Assembly (NCBI RefSeq): GCF_003054175.1
Contig: NZ_QBKN01000012.1
Location: forward strand, 79,190-143,189
DNA from: Allosediminivita pacifica
GTDB lineage: Bacteria; Pseudomonadota; Alphaproteobacteria; Rhodobacterales; Rhodobacteraceae
DNA length: 64,000 bases
Reading direction: 5' to 3'
The notes below the pieces were generated by a model. It worked only from the letters and a program-made list of their open reading frames with translations. It had not been told where the DNA came from and made no database searches. Position 1 is the first letter of the stretch, and each line of letters starts with the position of its first letter. A program made the position numbers and the translations under genes. Shown piece by piece: positions 26,416-34,496 of this stretch.

Positions 26416-26805
26416 ATGAACACCGATGCCGAACGCTGCCTGATCGTCGAGGATACAGAAACGGATCGCGCGATGATGCGCCGCGTCGTCACCCGGCAAT
26501 GCGAGGGGCAGAACTTCATCTTTGCCAAGTCGCTCCGCGAGGCGCGCGAGATACTGAAAACGCGCGCCATCTTTTTCGTCTTCCTGGACAATACGCTTCC
26601 CGACGGGCGCGGGGCCGATTTCGTGGCCGAACTCGCGGCGCATCCCGAGTGGAAGCGGCTGCCGGTTGTCATCGTCAGCGACTGGCCTTCGCCCTTTCTC
26701 TACGCCAAGGCAAAGGCTTGCAACGTGCTGGAGATCTGGACCAAGAACGATTTCAAGGGACCCGAGATCCTGCGCGTCCTCGGGGCGAAATCAAGAGCCT
26801 TCTGA
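26416..26805 (+). CDS. Single-domain response regulator
   Basis: A 129-residue receiver: CLIVEDTETDRAMMRRV, the phospho-aspartate in FVFLDNTLPDGRG, VVIVSDW and the lysine in IWTKND. The DNTLPDG/DNHLPDG form recurs in the receiver at 31704-32237, so the two are probably related copies. I start at the ATG at 26416; a GTG at 26380 would add 12 residues but has no better ribosome site. It converges with the sensor kinase gene, 16 bases apart. Confidence 0.78.
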   Translation: MNTDAERCLIVEDTETDRAMMRRVVTRQCEGQNFIFAKSLREAREILKTRAIFFVFLDNTLPDGRGADFVAELAAHPEWKRLPVVIVSDWPSPFLYAKAKACNVLEIWTKNDFKGPEILRVLGAKSRAF

Positions 26806-26821
26806 ACGCGCGGGGCCTTCT

Positions 26822-29149
26822 TCAGGCCGCTGCGGGCCGGGCCGCGTCTTCGGCCAGCGGCAGGATGATCACGAAGCAGGTTCCCCTCTCGCCCGCCACC
26901 GAGCGCACCGTGATCTCGCCCCCGGCGAGCTTGACGTGCTTGCGTGCGATGGCGAGCCCCATGCCGCTGCCCTCGATCTCGTCGCGGGCGCGAAGCGTCT
27001 GGAACATGCCAAAGATCCGGTCGTGGTAGGCCGGGTCGATGCCGGGACCGTCGTCCGTCACGCGGACCTCGGCCATGGTGCCGGAAACACGCGCTTCCAC
27101 GCGGACGCAGCCCTGATCGAGATCGTGATGCTTGAGGGCGTTCGAAATGACGTTCAGCAGAACGAGCTGGAGCGGAAGCCGGCAAATGCGGAGCCCGCGG
27201 AAACCCTCATCGAATGTCAGCTCGAAACCGTCCGGCACGGTGAGAAGCGTGCGAAGTTCCTCTTCGAGATCGGCGCCGGTCACAAGTTCGGAGGGCGTGT
27301 CCCCACGCTTGCGGCCGATGCGGGCGTGCTCGAACAGGGCATCCAGAAGCTTTTGCATACGGTCCGCGCGACTGCGCAGGATCTCGAGGTTCTCGAGCAT
27401 TTCCTCATTCGGAGTGCCGTCGAGATCCTCCTCGATCCAGTCCGCGGCGTTGTGGATCACCCGCAGCGGTGCCTTGAGGTCGTGAGAGGCGACGTAGGCA
27501 AAGGTGTCGAGTTCGCTGTTCGAGGCCTGGAGGTCGGCGATCAGCTTCGCGCGTTCGGCTTCCTCGGCCTTGCGGTCCGTGATGTCGCGCATGATGCAGA
27601 TGCGGCGCTTGCGGCCGCCGGTCTCGATCGTGCTGGCCGAGATCTCCATCGGGAAGTGCTCGCCGTTCCGCCGGATGGCCTCGAGTTCGAAGAAGCTGCT
27701 GTTCCGATGCGCCCCGTCGATGGTCCCCTGGCAGGGCCCGAAGCGTCCGGCGCATGACTCGCATGCAGCCGGGGGGCGACCCGTATTCACCAGGAGCGTG
27801 CAGAAGCTGGTGCCCACCAGATCGTCCCGAGGGCGGCCGAAGAGCCGTGTCGCCGCCTGGTTCGCGTCTTCGATCGTGTTGTCCGCGCCGATCACCAGCA
27901 CGCTGTCGCGGACTTCGTCGAAGACGGTGCGCGCAGGTTGGTTCTGCTCGGAGATGCGGGCCAGGAGGCGGCCGAAGCTTCGGGCAAGCTGCCCGATTTC
28001 GTCCGCGCGGTCCCTGGGCAGGTCCGGTCGGCGCATCGCGGCCTCGGCGGCCCGTATCTCGGAATTCAAGGCAAGCAGGGGGCGCAGTTGCCGGTTGGTG
28101 ACGAGATGCGCCAGACCGGCGGCCACCAGCGTCGTGGCGATACCCGCGAGCAGGATGATGGTGGAGGTACGGCGCGCGCCGATGGCAAATTCACGGGCGT
28201 CCGTCATGAGGGCGAGGTGCAGCGTGGAGCCGCCGGGCCGCACCCGGTCAAGGGTGGTTGCGGCGAGAATCTTGCCGTCGGCATGCCTGATCTGGGGCGT
28301 GGCGCTTGCGTGCTCGATCGCCTCGAGGATGGACGGGCTGAATGGAGGTAGCCTGTCGATCAGAATCTGTGTGCCACGGCCACCCGGTTCCTGGATGAAG
28401 CCGCCTCCGTTCCCGTCGAGTAGCAGCACCGTGCGCCCCGGCGGCACGGACCGCGTGATCTTCTGGATCATGTGACCGGCCGAGACATTGATGACGACCA
28501 TGCCGAAGCGCTTTCCGTCGGCGTCGAAGACCGGCAGCACGTAGCGGATCACCGCGATCCGCGGATCCGTGACTCGGCCGTTTTCGCGGTTCCATTCGAC
28601 TGACGTGACATGGATCTCGCCGGGGGCCAGTCGGGCGCCGACACGGACGTAGTCCCGGCCTGCCTTCTGCTGAAGCTCGGCCTCAGGGATCCTGACGATC
28701 GTACTGCCGCGCTTGTCGACCCGCACGAGCTCGCGCCCGCCATCGGTCAGGCCGATGAGCCGGAGCTGGACATACTCAGGGCGTACCTCGTGGACCGACG
28801 TGAAGATCGCGGCGAGGCGCGACTTCCAGTCCGCGGCGGTGGAGCTTCCGTCCGCCGGATCGACCGGATCGCCGGAGAGCGTGCGGGCAAGTCCCTGAAC
28901 CGGTGGAACGTTCGCAAGAAGGATCATCTCTTGCAGAATCCTCGTCATCTCCGCGTCGAACTGGGCGCGGATCCGGTCGAGCCGCCGCTCCAGTTCAAGC
29001 TCGAGGTGACGTTGTTCCACGTCGCGCGTCATCAGATAGCTCGCTGCACCGAGACAGATGACCGACAGAGCCGAGATCAGTACGGCAAGAGCCACCATGC
29101 GGGCCCGAAGCGAGGCGGTGCCGAGACGATTGGATCTGATCTTTGTCAT
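26822..29149 (-). CDS. Membrane sensor histidine kinase with HAMP and PAS
   Basis: About 775 residues. A membrane helix (MVALAVLISALSVICLGAAS) is followed by a periplasmic sensor region of about 270 residues and a second helix (TIILLAGIATTLVAAGLAHL). A HAMP-like linker comes next, then a PAS domain that contains a cysteine cluster (CESC and FGPC, spacing C-x2-C-x6-C). The kinase core is LDTFAYVASHDLKAPLRVI (phospho-histidine) with an ATPase domain (NVISNALKHHD, VTDDGPGID, GSGMGLAIARKHV). The HisKA type is the one seen in bacteriophytochrome-like kinases that use Rcp1-type receivers. I start at ATG 29149; a GTG at 29161 is also open. It is divergent from the receiver gene at 29339. Confidence 0.87.
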   Translation of the reverse strand: MTKIRSNRLGTASLRARMVALAVLISALSVICLGAASYLMTRDVEQRHLELELERRLDRIRAQFDAEMTRILQEMILLANVPPVQGLARTLSGDPVDPADGSSTAADWKSRLAAIFTSVHEVRPEYVQLRLIGLTDGGRELVRVDKRGSTIVRIPEAELQQKAGRDYVRVGARLAPGEIHVTSVEWNRENGRVTDPRIAVIRYVLPVFDADGKRFGMVVINVSAGHMIQKITRSVPPGRTVLLLDGNGGGFIQEPGGRGTQILIDRLPPFSPSILEAIEHASATPQIRHADGKILAATTLDRVRPGGSTLHLALMTDAREFAIGARRTSTIILLAGIATTLVAAGLAHLVTNRQLRPLLALNSEIRAAEAAMRRPDLPRDRADEIGQLARSFGRLLARISEQNQPARTVFDEVRDSVLVIGADNTIEDANQAATRLFGRPRDDLVGTSFCTLLVNTGRPPAACESCAGRFGPCQGTIDGAHRNSSFFELEAIRRNGEHFPMEISASTIETGGRKRRICIMRDITDRKAEEAERAKLIADLQASNSELDTFAYVASHDLKAPLRVIHNAADWIEEDLDGTPNEEMLENLEILRSRADRMQKLLDALFEHARIGRKRGDTPSELVTGADLEEELRTLLTVPDGFELTFDEGFRGLRICRLPLQLVLLNVISNALKHHDLDQGCVRVEARVSGTMAEVRVTDDGPGIDPAYHDRIFGMFQTLRARDEIEGSGMGLAIARKHVKLAGGEITVRSVAGERGTCFVIILPLAEDAARPAAA

Positions 29150-29338
29150 CGGGGGAAACACTCCGCTCGGGCCGGCAGTATAGCCGCTCGCGCGGTTTGC
29201 GGAGATGCAAAAATACGACGCATTCTAAGGGTTTGGCTCCTCTCCGTAGGTCGTCCTAAGCGTCCGCTTAACCCCTTCGGGCTAGCACTGGGAGCGTAGT
29301 GGACAAGACGGGCCCCGTTCTCAGGGGACGGGGGTGAC

Positions 29339-30031
29339 ATGAGCGACGAAGGGCGTAGATCAGCGGAGCTGACCCCGGATATCCCGGGGACTGCCCTCGT
29401 CGTGCTGGTGCTCGAAGACGACGAGACCGACCGGCGGAGGCTGATCAAGTTTATCAATCGGGCCGGGCTGCAAGCGGATTTCCACGAGGCGCAGGATCTG
29501 GAGGGCCTTGCCGCCAACCTGTCGGCAAGGCGGTTCGATCTGATCTATGTGGACTATCACCTTGGCCTTGCCACGGGCCGGGAAGCTCTGGACCTCATCT
29601 TCGCCCGCCCCGACCAGGAGGGGGCCATTGCGATCATGGTCACCAGCGTCGAGACGCCCGAGATAATGGCGGCCACGATCCGGGCGGGGTGCGCGGACTA
29701 TCTGGTCAAGGATCGGATTCGCCCTGAAAGCCTCGGACAGTCACTGATCAATTCACTGGAACGGCAGCTGCTCCTCTCGAGCCTCGATTGCGGGGAGCGG
29801 CGCCGCGACAGGCTCCGCCAGCTTGTCAGGCGCCTTGATACCGCCATGAGCCCGCCGCTCCGGCTGATGACCTGTGCCATGCTGCGCCGTACGCTGAAGC
29901 TTTGCTCCGATCCGGAGGTCGCTGTGACCGGGGCGCGGGCCGTACTCGAAAGTTTCTGCCTGGAACTCGTGGCCTTTTTCGAGAGGGCGTCGGTTGTCAC
30001 CGGGCTCCAAAACGAGGAGGGCGCGATATGA
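29339..30031 (+). CDS. Response regulator with a short unassigned C-terminal domain
   Basis: A 230-residue protein: a receiver (about 20-145) with LVLEDDETDRRRL, the phospho-aspartate in LIYVDYHLG, MVTSVETPEI and the lysine in YLVKDR. A helical tail of about 85 residues follows, with no HTH or enzyme motif that I recognise. It is divergent from the membrane kinase (190-base gap that must hold both promoters). It overlaps the following Rcp1-like gene by four bases (ATGA), so it belongs to the rightward signalling operon. Confidence 0.75.
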   Translation: MSDEGRRSAELTPDIPGTALVVLVLEDDETDRRRLIKFINRAGLQADFHEAQDLEGLAANLSARRFDLIYVDYHLGLATGREALDLIFARPDQEGAIAIMVTSVETPEIMAATIRAGCADYLVKDRIRPESLGQSLINSLERQLLLSSLDCGERRRDRLRQLVRRLDTAMSPPLRLMTCAMLRRTLKLCSDPEVAVTGARAVLESFCLELVAFFERASVVTGLQNEEGAI

Positions 30032-30519
30032 GCTCTCGCGAATTCGGGCTGATCTTCAATCAGGATAATACGGAGGCCCTCATGCAGCCTCGCCCAGAGC
30101 TGTTGCTGATCGAGGACGACGATGGCGATGCCAGGGCGTTGCGACGGGCGCTCGGCAAGGCAGACATCGGCGCGCCGCTGGTACGCGTGAAGGACGGGGT
30201 GCAGGCGCTGGATTTTCTGCGTAGCACGGAAGCCCGGGACCGGCGATTCCTGCTCCTGCTCGACGTGAACATGCCGCGTATGAACGGGCACGAGTTCCTT
30301 GCCGAGCTCCGATCCGATCCGCGGATCCGGCGGACTGTCGTCTTCGTGCTGACGACCTCGGGGAACCAGTTCGACGTGAATTGCGCCTATGACAGGAACG
30401 TCGCCGGGTATATTCGCAAGGATGCCGTCGGACGCGGGTTCCACAAGCTGATCGAGGCGCTCGAGCGCTATTCCGAGATCGTGGTCCTGCCAAAGGTCGT
30501 GGGCGGGACCGGGGGGTGA
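30028..30519 (+). CDS. Rcp1-like single-domain response regulator
   Basis: A 163-residue receiver of the CheY/Rcp1 type: LLLIEDDDGDARALRRAL, VKDGVQALDFL, the phospho-aspartate in LLLLDVNMPRMNGHEFL, VLTTSGNQFDV and the lysine in YIRKDA. Rcp1-family receivers typically serve kinases with the FAYVASHDLKAPL type of HisKA domain, which both kinases in this cluster have. The ATG at 30028 overlaps the upstream stop and has GAGGAGG seven bases before it; a later Met (30082) would drop an 18-residue extension. Confidence 0.82.
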   Translation: MSSREFGLIFNQDNTEALMQPRPELLLIEDDDGDARALRRALGKADIGAPLVRVKDGVQALDFLRSTEARDRRFLLLLDVNMPRMNGHEFLAELRSDPRIRRTVVFVLTTSGNQFDVNCAYDRNVAGYIRKDAVGRGFHKLIEALERYSEIVVLPKVVGGTGG

Positions 30520-30521
30520 CC

Positions 30522-31685
30522 ATGGCGGAGGCATGCATCCTTGTCCTTGACGACGATCTGGGAGACCGCAAGTTCGTGCGGCGGCTCCTGGGAAGGGTGC
30601 TGCCACAAGTCTCGGTGCGCGAAGCGGCGGATGCATCCGAGCTGCTCGGCTGGGAAGGGAAGCCGCCGGATATCGTGATGGTTGATTATATGCTGCCCAC
30701 GAGCAATGGGTTGGAGCTTCTGCCCCGTCTCAGAGACAGCTGGCCGGACGCGGGCATCATCATGCTCACCGGGAAGGGGGACGAGGAGATCGCGAAAAGT
30801 GCGATCCAGGGCGGCGCCGCCGACTACATCCCCAAGCAGTCACTGAGCGTCGCGTCGCTGCATCGGATCGTGTGGCGCACGCTGGAGAAGGTGCGGTTGC
30901 AGGCACGTATTCGAGCGCAGCGCGAAGAACTGGAGGTCTTCGCAAGCGTGCTCGTACACGATCTCAAGGCGCCGATCCGGGCCGTCAATTTCCTGTCGGG
31001 CGAACTTGCCGAGGATATCGCGTCGGGCGAAATGGCGGAGGTCGGGGAAACGCTTCGGTTGCTTCAGAAGTCCGCCGAAAAGATGCGGAACATGGTGGAT
31101 TCTCTTGCGGCGCACATCCAGATTGATCGGGGCGTGGAACTCGAAAAAACGGATATTTCCGATGTTGTCGATACCGCGCTGCTGGCCCTGCGGGAAGAGA
31201 TAGCTCAAAGCGGCTGCGTGATTTCGCAGGAGCTGCGCGGGCACCGAGTCGAAGGAAGCGCACCGCAGCTTGCGCAACTGCTGCAGAACCTCGTTTCGAA
31301 CGCGATCAAGTACGCTGGGGATGCCCCGCCGGATGTGGCGATCTCGGCGCAAGCCGATGGCGAGGCGCATGTCCTGATTTCCGTGAGCGACCATGGCATC
31401 GGCATCCCGCCGGACTTCGTCGACCGGGTCTTCGAACCCTTCCGCCGGGCTCCGACGACCCAGGGGGTCGAGGGGACGGGGTTGGGCCTCGCGACCTGCC
31501 GCAAGATCGTCGAGCGCCACCACGGGCGGATCTGGTGCGAGTCCGAGCCTGGTGCCGGAACGACGATCCGGATCCGGCTTCCGCTGGCGCAGCCCGAAGC
31601 CGATCCGCTGGGCTTTGCCCTCGCGGGGTCGAGCCCCACCGAGCGACCGACGACCGTGTCCCAGGTCGACGCCAGACCGAGTTGA
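30522..31685 (+). CDS. Hybrid protein: receiver followed by histidine kinase
   Basis: A 387-residue cytoplasmic protein with the receiver first (about 1-125; LVLDDDLGDRKF, VMVDYMLPTSNG, MLTGKGDEE, YIPKQS). A short coiled coil and a HisKA/HATPase kinase follow: EVFASVLVHDLKAPIRAV with the phospho-histidine, NLVSNAIKYAG, SVSDHGIGIP and GTGLGLATCRKIV. The receiver-first order means the kinase may be controlled by phosphorylation from another kinase. GTG at 30516 overlapping the previous stop is an alternative start; ATG 30522 has a G-rich site five bases upstream. Confidence 0.85.
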   Translation: MAEACILVLDDDLGDRKFVRRLLGRVLPQVSVREAADASELLGWEGKPPDIVMVDYMLPTSNGLELLPRLRDSWPDAGIIMLTGKGDEEIAKSAIQGGAADYIPKQSLSVASLHRIVWRTLEKVRLQARIRAQREELEVFASVLVHDLKAPIRAVNFLSGELAEDIASGEMAEVGETLRLLQKSAEKMRNMVDSLAAHIQIDRGVELEKTDISDVVDTALLALREEIAQSGCVISQELRGHRVEGSAPQLAQLLQNLVSNAIKYAGDAPPDVAISAQADGEAHVLISVSDHGIGIPPDFVDRVFEPFRRAPTTQGVEGTGLGLATCRKIVERHHGRIWCESEPGAGTTIRIRLPLAQPEADPLGFALAGSSPTERPTTVSQVDARPS

Positions 31686-31703
31686 TCCGCACGAGGTGTC
31701 CAG

Positions 31704-32237
31704 ATGGAAGTGCCCAGCAAGAAAATCCGCATCCTGATCGTCGAGGACGACATGATCGACAGGCTTCAGGTGAGCCGCGCCATCGAGAAGACGCGCCTTG
31801 ATGTCGAACTGGACGAGGCGCTGACCCTGCTCCAGGCGCGCGAGGCACTGCGCATGAAGGATTTTGACGTGGTGATCCTCGACAATCATTTGCCGGACGG
31901 CTACGGCGCGCAGCTGGCTGACGAGATGATGACGACCGGGCTTGGCCAGGGGGCCCGGATCGTGATGCTGACCGGAGACCCGACGGTCATTGAGCGTTTG
32001 TCGGCGGAGCCGCTGGAGGGACGCAGCGTCCTCGACAAAGATGAATTCTCGGCACGGCGCCTGCGCGAGATCCTTCAGGGTGACGGGGCAGAGAATACAA
32101 GGCACCCTCATGCCAGCTCGGAAGAATGCACCAAGCTCTTCATGATGCTGGCGGAAGAGAACCTGCCTGAGGCGCTGGATACGCTGGAGACCGTCTACCA
32201 GGATGTCTGGAGCCGGGTCAGCGGTGCCGGCACCTGA
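31704..32237 (+). CDS. Single-domain response regulator with C-terminal extension
   Basis: A 177-residue protein: receiver at about 8-130 (ILIVEDDMIDRLQVSRAI, phospho-aspartate in VVILDNHLPDGYG, MLTGD, lysine in VLDKDE). An acidic helical tail of about 45 residues follows, starting SSEECTKLFMML, with no known output motif. The DNHLPDG signature resembles DNTLPDG of the receiver at 26416-26805. Last gene of the rightward signalling operon; it converges on the pentulose kinase gene with a 7-base gap. Confidence 0.8.
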   Translation: MEVPSKKIRILIVEDDMIDRLQVSRAIEKTRLDVELDEALTLLQAREALRMKDFDVVILDNHLPDGYGAQLADEMMTTGLGQGARIVMLTGDPTVIERLSAEPLEGRSVLDKDEFSARRLREILQGDGAENTRHPHASSEECTKLFMMLAEENLPEALDTLETVYQDVWSRVSGAGT

Positions 32238-32244
32238 GGCGCAC

Positions 32245-33798
32245 TCATGCCTGTTCGACAAGTTGCACGATCTCGGACCGTTGGGCCTGCATCAGCTGGA
32301 AGATCCGGAAATCGCGGGCGTACTGCCGGTCGGCGGCCCGATCGGGCGTGAAGCTGACCGTCGTCCCCGTCATCCGGCGGACGGTTTCTTCCAGAGAGGT
32401 GCCCGGCTGCATCGCGCAGAAGGCCGCGCTGGCGGTGCCAAGAAGCACCGGATCGCGGTCCGCATGGCAGAGCACGCGTCGGCCCGTCACGTCCGCGAAA
32501 AGCTGCGTCAGCAGGGTGCTACGCGCGAAGCCTCCCGTCATGGCGATGGGATCTTCGGGGGTGCTGCATCCCATGTGGCCGAGGATCTGCCGCACGCCGA
32601 GCGCAAGGGAAACGGCTGCCCGCCAGTAGAGCGTGCAGAGCGCGTCGAAGCCGCGATCAAGTGTCAGACCGCTGATGACCCCACGGGCGAGCGGGTCCGA
32701 GCGCGGGGCACGGTTTCCCGCGAGGTCGGGAAGGATGTGGATCTCTTCGCCGAGTCGGGGACCGTGGCGTGCCAGCAGCGTTTCGAGATGGTCGAGAACG
32801 GGCGCATGTTCGTGGTCTCCGCCGGGCCAGGTGGCGAGGATGTGGTCGAGCAACGCGCCAGCCGCCGACTGGCCGCCCTCGCTGACCCTCAGGTCGGGCA
32901 GGATGGCGCCGGGATAGGGGCCCCAGATGCCGGCTCGCGACTCGGGGCCGGCGCCGAGTGCCATGAGACAGCTCGACGTGCCGGTGACAAGCGTGCACTG
33001 GCCCGCAGCTGCTTCGCGATCGAAAAGCCCGACAGCGCCAAGCCCGCCCGCGAAGGCGTCGATGAGCCCGACGGCCACGGGGATGCCTGCTGCCAGGCCC
33101 GTCTCGGAGGCGGCCTGCGCGGTAAGCTGACCGGCCGAGGTGCCGACCGCGGAAGGCGTGCACAGGCCCGCGCGCCCGGGCATGTCCTGCAGGTCGAGCT
33201 GTGCGAGGAAACCCTTCTGCCAGCCGCTGTCGGACCGCCATGGCCACTTGGCCGATGCGGCGCAAAGCGAGCGGGTCGCCTGGCCGGTGGCGCGAAGGGC
33301 AAGCCAGTCGCACAGATCTCCGGCATATGCGAGGTCGCGCCAGAGGTCGGGGCGGTGGCGCTTGAGCCAGAGCAGTTTCGGCGTCTGCATTTCGGGCGAC
33401 ATGGCGCCGCCCTGGATTTCGATCACCCGGCCGCCTGCGGCGGTGCAGGCCGCGGCTTCCTCGATTGCGCGATGGTCGAACCAAGCGATGGTGTCGCTTC
33501 CCTCGGGACCAAGCGGCAAGGGACTGCCGTCGGCGCGCCGGAGCACGAGGCTGCAGGTCGCGTCGAAGGCCAGGGCGCCGATGGCATCGGGGGCGAGGTC
33601 AGCGGTCTTCCAAGCCGCCCGGATCGCGGTGCAGATTGCCTCCCAGATCTGGGAGGCGCTGTATTCCCCACGCTGTCTCGGACCCTCGTGCAGCGACAAT
33701 GGCGCTATTTCGCGCGCGTGCATCGTGCCGTCGCTTGCGAAGATCCCGGCGCGCGCGCTGCGCGTGCCGACATCGACGGCGCAGACAAATTCGGCCAT
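32245..33798 (-). CDS. FGGY-family pentulose kinase
   Basis: A 517-residue sugar kinase of the FGGY family. The N-terminal phosphate loop is CAVDVGTRSARAGIF, the base AFDATCSLV and IAWFDHRA segments follow, GLIDAFAGGLGA near residue 250 carries the catalytic aspartate, and VTGTSSCLMA and AMTGGFARSTLL are the ATP-site motifs. The sequence style fits the D-ribulokinase/pentulose kinase subgroup more than glycerol kinase. It ends the leftward polyol operon, so it probably phosphorylates the ketose that MtlK produces (D-xylulose or D-ribulose). The exact pentulose is not determined. Confidence 0.82.
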   Translation of the reverse strand: MAEFVCAVDVGTRSARAGIFASDGTMHAREIAPLSLHEGPRQRGEYSASQIWEAICTAIRAAWKTADLAPDAIGALAFDATCSLVLRRADGSPLPLGPEGSDTIAWFDHRAIEEAAACTAAGGRVIEIQGGAMSPEMQTPKLLWLKRHRPDLWRDLAYAGDLCDWLALRATGQATRSLCAASAKWPWRSDSGWQKGFLAQLDLQDMPGRAGLCTPSAVGTSAGQLTAQAASETGLAAGIPVAVGLIDAFAGGLGAVGLFDREAAAGQCTLVTGTSSCLMALGAGPESRAGIWGPYPGAILPDLRVSEGGQSAAGALLDHILATWPGGDHEHAPVLDHLETLLARHGPRLGEEIHILPDLAGNRAPRSDPLARGVISGLTLDRGFDALCTLYWRAAVSLALGVRQILGHMGCSTPEDPIAMTGGFARSTLLTQLFADVTGRRVLCHADRDPVLLGTASAAFCAMQPGTSLEETVRRMTGTTVSFTPDRAADRQYARDFRIFQLMQAQRSEIVQLVEQA

Positions 33799-33802
33799 TG
33801 GC

Positions 33803-34492
33803 TTACCCCGTTCCGGCCGAGGCCCGACGCAGAAGCGCGGGTAACTCCTCCATGTCCGCGATCATGGCCATGGGGCCGAGATTTGCAACCGCCTCTCTCA
33901 GGCCGGCGGGGCCGGCGTGCGCCCCACCGAGAAAGCCGACGACACGCATCCCCGCGGCCCTGGCCGCCTTGATTCCGGCGGGGCTGTCTTCAATGACGAC
34001 GCAGTCCTCGGGCGGGACGCCCATTTTGCGGGCGGCGTGAAGGAAGAGATCTGGCGCGGGTTTGCCGCGGGGCACCATGGTCGCACTGAAGAGATGCGGG
34101 GCGAAGAGCGGAAGCAGACCCGTCACCTCGAGCGAGCGGGCGATGCGTTCGGGCTGGCTTGAAGAGGCGACGCAGACGGGCCAGGGAAGGGCGGAGACCG
34201 TGTCGGCCACATGTGGGATCGGGGCGAGCTCCGTACCAAAGCGCGCCAGCAGGCGTTCCCGCATCGAAAAGAGATCCTGCTCGGTCAGTTCGACCTGCCG
34301 CTCGTCGCGCAGCCAGGCGGCGATCGTGCCAAGCGACCGGCCGAGAAGGTGGGCGTAACCCTCCTTCTCGGTCAAGCGGCAGCCGCGTTCGCTCAGGACT
34401 TCGCGTGTCACGGCAAGCGAGATCGGTTCGCTGTCGACCAGCACGCCGTCGCAATCGAAGATCACGAGGCCGATGGGCCGCGCGCCGGTCAT
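33803..34492 (-). CDS. HAD-superfamily sugar phosphatase/phosphomutase-like
   Basis: A 229-residue HAD subfamily IA enzyme: VIFDCDGVLVDSEP (nucleophile aspartate near residue 13), VASSSQPERI (motif II), RGKPAPDLFL (lysine) and VIEDSPAGIKAA (motif IV). The cap domain is the alpha-helical type of beta-phosphoglucomutase and 2-deoxyglucose-6-phosphate phosphatases. It lies between mtlK and the pentulose kinase with gaps of four bases on each side, so it is part of polyol metabolism, perhaps clearing unwanted sugar phosphates. Confidence 0.82.
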   Translation of the reverse strand: MTGARPIGLVIFDCDGVLVDSEPISLAVTREVLSERGCRLTEKEGYAHLLGRSLGTIAAWLRDERQVELTEQDLFSMRERLLARFGTELAPIPHVADTVSALPWPVCVASSSQPERIARSLEVTGLLPLFAPHLFSATMVPRGKPAPDLFLHAARKMGVPPEDCVVIEDSPAGIKAARAAGMRVVGFLGGAHAGPAGLREAVANLGPMAMIADMEELPALLRRASAGTG

Positions 34493-34496
34493 CGCC

